Source of the DNA: Thermotogaceae bacterium
GTDB taxonomy: Bacteria > Thermotogota > Thermotogae > MWEM01
Direction of reading: 5' to 3'
DNA length: 49,801 nucleotides
NCBI GenBank assembly: GCA_030445775.1
Contig: JASUTC010000006.1
Span: 1 to 49,801 of the forward strand
In this document: piece by piece, positions 9,465-16,766 of the stretch
How positions within the stretch are numbered: the first letter of the stretch is position 1
Layout of the letters: each line of letters starts with the position of its first letter
Notes under the pieces: generated by a model
Told to the model about the DNA's origin: nothing
The model's input: the letters and a program-made list of their open reading frames with translations, nothing else
The model's database searches: none
Translations under genes and position numbers: made by a program

Positions 9465-9934
9465 GAATCGGTATTGGATATGATGCACACAGATTTCAAG
9501 TAGGTAAGTCTTTGATTTTAGGTGGAATTAATATTCCTTACAATTTTGGACTTTCAGGCCATTCAGATGCTGATGTTTTGACCCATTCGTTTATTGATGC
9601 CTTACTCGGTGCTTTAAATCTGGGAGATATCGGCTCATGGTTCCCTGATTCAGATCAAAATTATAAAGGAGCTAATAGTATCGAACTCTTAAAATATACT
9701 TACAAGAAAGTTTATGAATTTGGTTATAGTCTCGTCAATTCTGATTCTGTTATTATTGCTCAAGAACCAAAACTAAGGGAATATATTCCCCTCATTTGTC
9801 AAAAGCTTTCATTAGCATTGAATGCTCAAAGTAATTGCATTAGTGTAAAAGCGACCACAACAGAAGGCATGGGTTTTGAAGGCCGGAAAGAGGGCGTTGC
9901 TGCACAAACTGTTTGCTTACTGGAGAAAAAATGA
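9461..9934 (+). CDS. ispF: 2-C-methyl-D-erythritol 2,4-cyclodiphosphate synthase
   Basis: Cyclises CDP-methylerythritol 2-phosphate in the MEP isoprenoid pathway. It is a cytosolic trimer with a zinc site. The 157-residue length is exact for the family. The zinc ligands lie in GYDAHRF and GHSDADVLTH, followed by GDIGSWFPDSD and the C-terminal TTEGMGFEGRKEGVAAQ signature. The ATG overlaps the dnaN stop (ATGA) and its own stop overlaps the start of ecfT, so it sits inside a tightly coupled operon. No other MEP gene is present in the window. Confidence 0.96.
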   Translation: MRIGIGYDAHRFQVGKSLILGGINIPYNFGLSGHSDADVLTHSFIDALLGALNLGDIGSWFPDSDQNYKGANSIELLKYTYKKVYEFGYSLVNSDSVIIAQEPKLREYIPLICQKLSLALNAQSNCISVKATTTEGMGFEGRKEGVAAQTVCLLEKK

Positions 9935-10743
9935 TGCGTTTTGATTTTATTTTTGGCAGCTATATTCCTGTAGAGTCTTTATTTCACCGTACAGATCCCA
10001 GAATTAAACTTATATTTACATTATACGGTATGATTGTTCTTTTTTTAGTTCGTCATTGGCTTTCTTTTTTGGTCATTGGATGTGTTGTTTGTGCCATGTT
10101 ATATGTTTCCAAAATTAAATATTTTACGATATTAAAATCACTCAAGTCCATTTGGATTTTATTCTTATTAGCCTGTATTTTTCCATTGTTTGATGCGACA
10201 GGGAAAGTATTTTTTAATTTTGGAATTCTAACAATTACAGATGAGGCTTTGAGCAATGCGTTCATCATTATTTTAAGGCTTGGTTTGTTAATAGGATTAT
10301 CATTATTGATGACAGCTACAACCTCACCAACAAGAATCGCTGATTCAACTGAAAGTCTTTTGAAAAAAATGGGGGTGAAGCAAGAATATGCCCATGAAAT
10401 TTCAATGATCATGTCATTGGCAATTCGATTTATTCCCATCATTTCCATGGAAGCCAATCAAATCATGAAAGCCCAGAAAGCAAGAGGGGCAAAGTTTGAA
10501 GACAAAAACATAATCAATCGAATGAAAGCCTTTTTCCCAGTTATCATACCGCTTTTAGTGGGATCATTTAAAAGAGCTGATGAGTTAGCATTAGCGATGG
10601 ATGTAAGATACTATCATGGATTTCAAGGAAGAACAAAGTATGTTAAACTTCAAATGAAGTTGTCTGATTATCTTTTATTTGTACTTATTTTGGGAAGTTT
10701 CACTTTTGCGTTATACTTAGACAAGGTGATTGATTTTGTATGA
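9931..10743 (+). CDS. ecfT: Energy-coupling factor transporter transmembrane protein EcfT
   Basis: Membrane scaffold of an ECF-type vitamin or metal importer, coupling two ATPases to a substrate-binding S component. About 270 residues with five or six hydrophobic segments. RTDPRIKLIF lies near the N-terminus and the coupling-helix motifs KAQKARGAKF and ALAMDVRYYHG lie in the C-terminal half. The start chosen is the ATG at 9931, overlapping the ispF stop, with TGGAG just upstream. The adjacent ATG at 9934 is equally possible. The partner ATPases EcfA1/A2 and S components are not in the window, so the substrate is unknown. Confidence 0.88.
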   Translation: MMRFDFIFGSYIPVESLFHRTDPRIKLIFTLYGMIVLFLVRHWLSFLVIGCVVCAMLYVSKIKYFTILKSLKSIWILFLLACIFPLFDATGKVFFNFGILTITDEALSNAFIIILRLGLLIGLSLLMTATTSPTRIADSTESLLKKMGVKQEYAHEISMIMSLAIRFIPIISMEANQIMKAQKARGAKFEDKNIINRMKAFFPVIIPLLVGSFKRADELALAMDVRYYHGFQGRTKYVKLQMKLSDYLLFVLILGSFTFALYLDKVIDFV

Positions 10744-11470
10744 TTGGATAGATAAAGATTTAATTAGATATTCCGGAAAGATTGTTGGTGTGGACGAAGC
10801 GGGGCGAGGACCGCTTGCAGGGCCGGTTGTAGCTGCCGCAGTCTTCTTAACAGAAGCGCAAGAAAAAAGTTTACTTCTAAGCATCCCATTCATCAATGAC
10901 AGTAAGAAATTGAGCGAAAAGAAGAGAAATGAGATTTGGAATTTTGTACAAGAAAACAGAATTTGTTATACTATTGGATTGAGTGATGTTGCTACAATTG
11001 ATTATTTCAATATTTTAGTTAGTACAAATATGGCAATGAACAGTGCCCTGAAAAAAATAAACATACCATTTGACTTAGCCTTAGTTGATGGTAAGAATTT
11101 GTCAATCGATTATCCCAACGAACAAATCGTAAACGGTGACTCACTTTCTTTAAGAATTGCCTTAGCTTCAAATATAGCAAAGGTTGTTCGAGACAGTATT
11201 ATGAGAGGTTTTTCAAAAAGGTATCCAAGATTTGGTTTTGAAAAGAATAAAGGTTATGGCACAAAAGAACATATACATGCAATTGGACTCTATGGACCTA
11301 CCCCTTTTCACAGACTGACATTTAAACCATTGCTTAACAAGATTAAAAAAAACGTACTTATGGATTGGTTAGAATATGGACAAATCAGTTCTCTAAGATA
11401 TGAAATGATACTATCAAAAATTAACAAACAATTTTCTCAGCAAAAACAGTTATCAGGCTTTTTTCGATAA
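10736..11470 (+). CDS. rnhB: Ribonuclease HII
   Basis: Cleaves the RNA strand of RNA-DNA hybrids and nicks at single ribonucleotides embedded in DNA. The catalytic acidic residues lie in GVDEAGRGPLAGPV and in ALVDGKNL, with KVVRDSIM completing the site. NDSKKLSEKKR and the basic GYGTKEHIHAIG...TPFHRLTF region are typical of bacterial RNase HII. About 245 residues. The start is a TTG at 10736, chosen because AAGGTG lies seven bases upstream inside the end of ecfT. A TTG two codons earlier is possible. The last 40 residues after the conserved core are variable. Confidence 0.94.
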   Translation: MYDWIDKDLIRYSGKIVGVDEAGRGPLAGPVVAAAVFLTEAQEKSLLLSIPFINDSKKLSEKKRNEIWNFVQENRICYTIGLSDVATIDYFNILVSTNMAMNSALKKINIPFDLALVDGKNLSIDYPNEQIVNGDSLSLRIALASNIAKVVRDSIMRGFSKRYPRFGFEKNKGYGTKEHIHAIGLYGPTPFHRLTFKPLLNKIKKNVLMDWLEYGQISSLRYEMILSKINKQFSQQKQLSGFFR

Positions 11471-11486
11471 AGGAGGCATCACACAC

Positions 11487-12791
11487 ATGAGAGCATATGA
11501 CATCATCTTGAAAAAGAGAAATGGAGAAGTTTTGGAAAAAGAAGAACTGGAATACATGATAAACGGTTGTGTAAACGGCACGATTCCTGATTATCAAACA
11601 GCTGCTTTTTTAATGGCTGTTTATTTTAAACATTTAACCAGACAAGAGACATACTACTTAACTGAAATAATGCGATATTCGGGTGATACCATTGATCTTT
11701 CGCAAATATCAGGAATCACGGTTGATAAACATTCAACTGGCGGCGTAGGAGATAAGACTACTCTGGTTTTAGGGCCTATGGTGGCTGCTTGTGGTGCAAA
11801 AGTAGCAAAACTTTCAGGTAGAGGACTTGGTCATACAGGTGGTACGATTGATAAACTGGAATCGATTCCAGGATTTAAAACCAATATCGACATGACTCGA
11901 TGGATTGAACAAGTCAACACTATTGGTTTTGCCATAGCGGGTCAAACTGCGAATCTTGTTCCTGGCGATAAAAAAATATACGCATTACGAGACGTAACGG
12001 CAACAGTTGATGAACCTTCTTTGATCGCTTCAAGTATTATGAGCAAAAAATTGGCAGGTGGTGCCGATGCTTTTGTTTTGGATGTGAAAGTTGGTTCAGG
12101 TGCTTTTATGCCGGATGTGGACTCTGCTAAAGAATTAGCTAAGATTATGGTTGATATTGCCAAAAAAGCTGGAAAAGAGGCAGTGGCTATTTTGACGAAT
12201 ATGGATGAACCTTTGGGAAATAAAATCGGTAATGCATTAGAAGTAATTGAAGCAGTTGATACTCTAAAAGGTAATGGGCCTGATGATTTTACAAATCTCT
12301 GTATTACTTTAGGAAAGTATATGTTAAAAATGGCTTTATCAATGGATCTAAAAGAAGCAGAGAAAAGGCTTGAGGAAAGTATCAGTTCTGGAAAAGCATA
12401 TGAAAAGTTTCTCGAATTCGTTCAAGCTCAAAACGGAGATATTGACTATGTTGTCAACCCAACCCGCATGTTAACAAATGACGGTGTATATGAGATGAAA
12501 GCGGAACAGGATAGTTATCTCTGCAAAATCAACACACAGAAGGTTGGGATTGCAGCAAATCTTTTAGGTGCAGGAAGAGAATCAAAAGATGATAAGATCG
12601 ATTATTCAGTCGGTTTTGACTTTTTAAAAAAACCTGGAGACCTATTAAAAAAAGATGATAAAATTGTCAAGATTTATTATAACGATGAGATACGATTGGA
12701 GGAATCTATTTCAACCTTAAAAAAGGCGATCAGATGTGGTAAGAAAGAAAATGTTGAAAAAAATCAACTAATTTTTGATATAATCGGTTAA
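11487..12791 (+). CDS. pdp: Pyrimidine-nucleoside phosphorylase
   Basis: Phosphorolyses uridine and/or thymidine to base plus (deoxy)ribose 1-phosphate in pyrimidine salvage. The 434 residues match the family. The hallmark VDKHSTGGVGDKTTL is near residues 81-95, followed by KLSGRGLGHTGGTIDKLESIPGF and the RDVTATV and IASSIMSKKLAGGADAFVLDVK segments. A full AAAGGAGG lies before the ATG. It begins 16 bases after rnhB and probably ends the long folP-to-pdp transcription block. The sequence cannot separate a uridine/thymidine-dual enzyme from strict thymidine phosphorylase. Confidence 0.94.
   Translation: MRAYDIILKKRNGEVLEKEELEYMINGCVNGTIPDYQTAAFLMAVYFKHLTRQETYYLTEIMRYSGDTIDLSQISGITVDKHSTGGVGDKTTLVLGPMVAACGAKVAKLSGRGLGHTGGTIDKLESIPGFKTNIDMTRWIEQVNTIGFAIAGQTANLVPGDKKIYALRDVTATVDEPSLIASSIMSKKLAGGADAFVLDVKVGSGAFMPDVDSAKELAKIMVDIAKKAGKEAVAILTNMDEPLGNKIGNALEVIEAVDTLKGNGPDDFTNLCITLGKYMLKMALSMDLKEAEKRLEESISSGKAYEKFLEFVQAQNGDIDYVVNPTRMLTNDGVYEMKAEQDSYLCKINTQKVGIAANLLGAGRESKDDKIDYSVGFDFLKKPGDLLKKDDKIVKIYYNDEIRLEESISTLKKAIRCGKKENVEKNQLIFDIIG
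12754..12784 (+). promoter_or_regulatory. Promoter for the secreted glycosidase-domain gene
   Basis: TTGAAA (12754-12759) is followed after 19 bases by TATAAT (12779-12784), which carries the extended TG (12776-12777). It lies inside the last codons of pdp, about 70 bases before the next start. The 19-base spacer is slightly long, and the extended -10 compensates. Confidence 0.55.
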
Positions 12792-12854
12792 ATGGGAAAA
12801 CATCACAGGTTTTTCTTTTAATTTCGTGAACTGTATTTGGGGGTACTATCTGTT

Positions 12855-14558
12855 TTGAAACTGAAAATATATATTTTAATAGGAACTTTCTTATTGATAT
12901 CGATATCATTTTTTTCTCAAGAACTGTATTACATTCAGCCAGATGGAGGGTATACAAGGTTTAGAGAGCCGGATGTATCGATTGTTAGCGGAAAACTAAT
13001 GATAGCCGTGGAAATATTAACTGAATTAGGTGCCGGAGTTACATCCTTTTCCGGCAGTAATAAATATTACATCATTAATAAAGAAATGGGAGAGACATTA
13101 ATTATTGATCCGTATAGTGGGATTTCTCTCAATTTTCTGGAAAAATATGAAGGACTTGTGATGATGATAAACGACCGGGTCTTTATTTCCGCTGAATCTG
13201 TTTTTCCCTTTCTGAATTTAAATTTCCTTTCAAATGAGCGATATTATGTATATAAAGAAAATTCCGTAATCAGATTGAACAAGGCGGAAATGAACATGAG
13301 AACTGTAACGTTCGAGTTTTCATCACAATTTTTTGACGTAGAATCAATCATCAAGGTTAATACGAAGGGTAATGAGGCGGATATTACGGTTTTCCCCGTC
13401 AGTCCCGATGAAACAACGATTAGAGGAATTATATTGAAGAACAACGATCCCTTTTACTCTGAATTTAATATTCAATTTAACGTTCCGGTTGATTATAGAC
13501 TCGTAAAAGACGGAAATAAAGCAATCGTGTATTTTTCTCACGTTGACCCATATCTTGAAGAAATCGAAGTGCTTTCACAAGGTGTTCAATGGTATCGAAA
13601 AAAAGAGATCTTTGAACAATCAACACTAAAAGTAACCTATCTTGAAGTAGATTTAACTGAAGCAGATGTAAAAATAATACCTGAAATAGCATTTGATGGT
13701 CTTGGTTCTAAAGATAAACTGAGTAATATGGTTCGTAAAAATTTTGCAATTGGTGGCGTCAACGCTTCCTATTTTGATACTTCTACAAATTTTCCTGTTG
13801 GTATTTTAATAAAAGATAGTCAAATTGAATCTGAACCTTTTTATTATCCAAGGCCTTTTTTTGTTAAAACGGACAAAAACACTTATCACATACTGGACAT
13901 TAATACTGAAATACACCTGCGTATAGGAGGATCTCTGTTTTTGGTTAAAGGGGTTAATAAGTACAGCCAAAACGGTGATGTTATAGTTTATACTGATAAC
14001 TTTAAAAAATTAATTCCACAAGATTCCAACAGGGATTATGTCGTCATCTCAAATGATAAGGTTATTTCTAAAACATATACTCCCAAAGTACCTAAAGGTG
14101 GAAAAGTAGTCGTATTCAATCCCAAAGAATTATCAAAATTTATCAAAATCGGAGATACTTTTTCGATGCAATTTATTGTCCCGGGATTTCAATATAAAAT
14201 TACAGATGCCATTGAAGGTGGGCCGATGCTATTGTCAGGGGGAAAGAAAATTGTGTCTACCAACAGTATAAAGGCAACTTATGGACAAAGAATAATTGAG
14301 GGAAGGACTCCAAGAACTGTCCTTGCTCTTTCAAAAAACAAAGTAATATTATTGGTCATCGATGGGTATCAAACGACAAGTTCCGGATTGACTTATGACG
14401 AGCTAACTGACTTTCTTTCAAAGAAGGGGTATTCAGATGCCATGTGTTTTGATGGAGGATCATCATCTGTGATGTCCATTGGATCCAGAATAGTCAATCA
14501 ACCTTCTTCAGGTGAACCTGATATCCCAGTTGCTATTTTAGTTGACAGAAACGACTAA
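12855..14558 (+). CDS. Exported protein with phosphodiester glycosidase (NAGPA/DUF2233-like) domain
   Basis: Probable extracytoplasmic protein. The first 20 or so residues form a signal peptide (KLKIYILIGTFLLISISF then a Ser-Gln-Glu junction). Residues to about 120 resemble the stalk-like domain that often precedes wall-associated enzymes (VSGKLMIAVEILTELGAG). The C-terminal 280 residues match the phosphodiester-alpha-GlcNAcase/DUF2233 fold: GGVNASYFD, EGGPMLLSGGK, RTPRTVLAL and CFDGGSSSVM followed by the PVAILV end. The family hydrolyses sugar-phosphodiesters or acts in exopolysaccharide metabolism. The substrate here is unknown. The TTG at 12855 is chosen because GGGGGT lies ten bases upstream. 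A TTG at 12837 lacks such a site. Confidence 0.82.
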   Translation: MKLKIYILIGTFLLISISFFSQELYYIQPDGGYTRFREPDVSIVSGKLMIAVEILTELGAGVTSFSGSNKYYIINKEMGETLIIDPYSGISLNFLEKYEGLVMMINDRVFISAESVFPFLNLNFLSNERYYVYKENSVIRLNKAEMNMRTVTFEFSSQFFDVESIIKVNTKGNEADITVFPVSPDETTIRGIILKNNDPFYSEFNIQFNVPVDYRLVKDGNKAIVYFSHVDPYLEEIEVLSQGVQWYRKKEIFEQSTLKVTYLEVDLTEADVKIIPEIAFDGLGSKDKLSNMVRKNFAIGGVNASYFDTSTNFPVGILIKDSQIESEPFYYPRPFFVKTDKNTYHILDINTEIHLRIGGSLFLVKGVNKYSQNGDVIVYTDNFKKLIPQDSNRDYVVISNDKVISKTYTPKVPKGGKVVVFNPKELSKFIKIGDTFSMQFIVPGFQYKITDAIEGGPMLLSGGKKIVSTNSIKATYGQRIIEGRTPRTVLALSKNKVILLVIDGYQTTSSGLTYDELTDFLSKKGYSDAMCFDGGSSSVMSIGSRIVNQPSSGEPDIPVAILVDRND

Positions 14559-14586
14559 ACAGTATTTTTAAAAATTCTAATAGATT

Positions 14587-14611
14587 AAGCGGAAAAACAA
14601 TTGTTCCGTTT
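14587..14611 (+). other. Possible stem-loop abutting the EF-G-like ribosome binding site
   Basis: AAGCGGAA and TTCCGTTT form an eight-base stem (one G-U) around a nine-base loop. The 3' arm ends directly at the TGGAGG of the next gene. No U-tract follows, so it is not a standard terminator. It could influence translation initiation. The evidence is only the pairing. Confidence 0.3.
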
Positions 14612-14624
14612 GGAGGTGCATTTT

Positions 14625-16697
14625 GTGGCAGTACAAGTAGAAAACAGGAGGACTATGACCTTTATGGGCCATAATGGTTCCGGAAAAAGTACAATCATCG
14701 AGGCAATGTTAAAATTGTCTGGGAAAATCAGCGAAATCGGATCAACTATGAATTACGATCCTTTAGAAAAGGAAAAAAACACTACACTTTCTGTTGGGTT
14801 TGGAACTTTTGAAAAAGACGGATACGAATTCATTGCAATGGACACACCCGGTTTTGGAGACTTTTTAAGCGAAGTCATTTCAGCGCTTTTTGCCGCTGAA
14901 AATGCCGTTTCAGTGATAAACGCAGCGGCTGGTATTGAAGTCCAAACAGAGAGAACTTGGAAGCAAGCTGAGGTACTTAATAAACCAATCATGGTCTTCA
15001 TAAATCAAATGGATAAAGAAAGAGCTGACTTTAATCAAATCCTTGATGATCTGAAAGGAAAATTTGATAAAAACATCGTACCCGTCTATTTACCAATTGG
15101 TAAAGAGGATAGTTTTAAAGGGATTGTCGATTTGTTAAATAACTGTGCTTATGTATATTCGGATGACAGCAGTGGGAAAAAAGAAAAAACAGATATTCCC
15201 AAGGAACTTAAAGAACAAGTTGAAGAATTAAGAATGGCATTGGTAGAAGACATTGTTGAAACTGATGATGACTTAATGGAAAAATATCTTGGCGGCGAGG
15301 AAATTGATGGCCCTACGCTTGCAAAAGCAATGAAAAGTGCTTATGCCGAAGGTCAGCTCGTACCTGTTTGTTGTGGATCAGCATTAAAGAATATTGGTAT
15401 TGATCTTTTTATAGACCTTGTCAAAGCAACAGGTGCTAACCCTATCCAAAGGAAACCTCTTGCAACGAAGATGGCAGAAGGGGAAAAAGATTTCGAATTG
15501 TGCATGGAGAAGGATGCGCCATTTGTCGGTTACATATTTAAGGCGGCAGTTGATCCCTTTATAGGTAAACAGTCTTTTGTTAAAGTACTTTCCGGGGAGA
15601 TTAAAACCGGAAATGCTGTCGTAAATGTTAACAAAGATTCAAATGAAAAAGCTTCACATATCTATCATGTAACCGGTAAAGAACAGGATGAAATTGAGAC
15701 CGCTACACTTGGAGATATTGTCAGTATCCCAAAACTCAAGGAAAGTGAAGTGGGGGATACCCTGTGTAATCCTTCCAGAAAACTAATGGTCATTAAACCT
15801 GAATACCCGGAGCCGATGTTAACCAAATCAGTTCATCCGAAATCCAAAGGTGATATTGATAAAATATCTAACGGTCTTTCAAAACTTTCAGAATCCGATC
15901 CAACATTTTCTTGGGAACACGATGCAGAAACCAACGATACCGTTATTTCAGGTATGGGAACTTCGCATTTGAATGTTATGATAGAAAGGCTAAAAAAGCT
16001 GTTCAAAGTAGATGTGGAAGTTGGACAACCGAAAATTCCTTACAAAGAAACGGTTAAGGGAAATTCTGATGTGGAGTATAAGCATAAAAAACAATCAGGT
16101 GGACATGGTCAGTATGGTCATGTAAAAATCAAAATTTCTCCACTTGAAAGGGGAAAAGGATTTGAATTTGCACAATCCATCTTTGGTGGATCAGTCCCTA
16201 ATAATTACATTCCGTCTGTTGAAAAAGGTGTAGTTGAAGCCATGAAGAAGGGAATATTAGCTTCTTACCCGGTTGTAGACATCAAAGTAGAACTGTACGA
16301 TGGTTCTTATCATGATGTGGACTCATCAGATATGGCTTTCCAAATAGCAGCAAGACAAGCCTTCAAGAAAGGGATGCAGGACGCTAAACCGGTATTGCTT
16401 GAACCTATTATGGATGTTGAAGTTCATACACCTGAGGAAAACTCAGGTGATGTTATGGGTGAAATAACTTCCAGAAGAGGAAGACCTATGGGAATGGAAG
16501 CAGGTTCCAAGGGCTATCAAATTGTTAAAGCTACAGTTCCATACGCCGAAATGCTTGACTTTTCCAATCAATTAAGTTCAATAACAAGTGGGAAAGGTTA
16601 TTTCACCATGCAGTTTGCACATTACGCAGAGGTTCCTTCCAATGAACAGGATAAAATAATCGCAGAAAGAAAAAGAGAATTGGAAGAACAGGAATAA
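14625..16697 (+). CDS. Elongation factor G-like GTPase (EF-G paralogue)
   Basis: A translational GTPase-superfamily protein with EF-G architecture, about 690 residues. The G domain has P-loop GHNGSGKST near residues 16-24, DTPGFGDF as G3 and NQMDKE as G4. The beta-barrel, domain III (SESDPTFSWEHDAETNDTVISGMGTSHLNV), domain IV (GHGQYGHVKI) and domain V (PILDVEV-like EPIMDVEVHTPEENSGDVMGEITSRRG) follow. It is closer to the EF-G-2/EF-G-like group (Thermus EF-G-2) than to the canonical fusA product: its P-loop lacks AHIDAGKTT, and the catalytic histidine of DxPGH is phenylalanine. The role is not established. A GTG at 14625 is used because TGGAGGTG precedes it at good spacing. It is transcribed alone and ends in a terminator. 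Confidence 0.88.
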   Translation: MAVQVENRRTMTFMGHNGSGKSTIIEAMLKLSGKISEIGSTMNYDPLEKEKNTTLSVGFGTFEKDGYEFIAMDTPGFGDFLSEVISALFAAENAVSVINAAAGIEVQTERTWKQAEVLNKPIMVFINQMDKERADFNQILDDLKGKFDKNIVPVYLPIGKEDSFKGIVDLLNNCAYVYSDDSSGKKEKTDIPKELKEQVEELRMALVEDIVETDDDLMEKYLGGEEIDGPTLAKAMKSAYAEGQLVPVCCGSALKNIGIDLFIDLVKATGANPIQRKPLATKMAEGEKDFELCMEKDAPFVGYIFKAAVDPFIGKQSFVKVLSGEIKTGNAVVNVNKDSNEKASHIYHVTGKEQDEIETATLGDIVSIPKLKESEVGDTLCNPSRKLMVIKPEYPEPMLTKSVHPKSKGDIDKISNGLSKLSESDPTFSWEHDAETNDTVISGMGTSHLNVMIERLKKLFKVDVEVGQPKIPYKETVKGNSDVEYKHKKQSGGHGQYGHVKIKISPLERGKGFEFAQSIFGGSVPNNYIPSVEKGVVEAMKKGILASYPVVDIKVELYDGSYHDVDSSDMAFQIAARQAFKKGMQDAKPVLLEPIMDVEVHTPEENSGDVMGEITSRRGRPMGMEAGSKGYQIVKATVPYAEMLDFSNQLSSITSGKGYFTMQFAHYAEVPSNEQDKIIAERKRELEEQE

Positions 16698-16715
16698 TTC
16701 TTTAAAATAGTCTAC

Positions 16716-16747
16716 AATCCGGAGATCAACTCTCCGGATTTTCTTTG
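16716..16747 (+). terminator. Rho-independent terminator after the EF-G-like gene
   Basis: A perfect ten-base stem AATCCGGAGA / TCTCCGGATT with loop TCAAC is followed by TTCTTTGTT. It lies 18 bases after the stop codon. Confidence 0.9.
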
Positions 16748-16766
16748 TTAATTGAAAGAGAGAAGG

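Noticed and set aside
10730-10735. TTG at 10730 as the rnhB start
   Set aside because: The ribosome binding site AAGGTG ends immediately before it. The TTG at 10736 has workable spacing.
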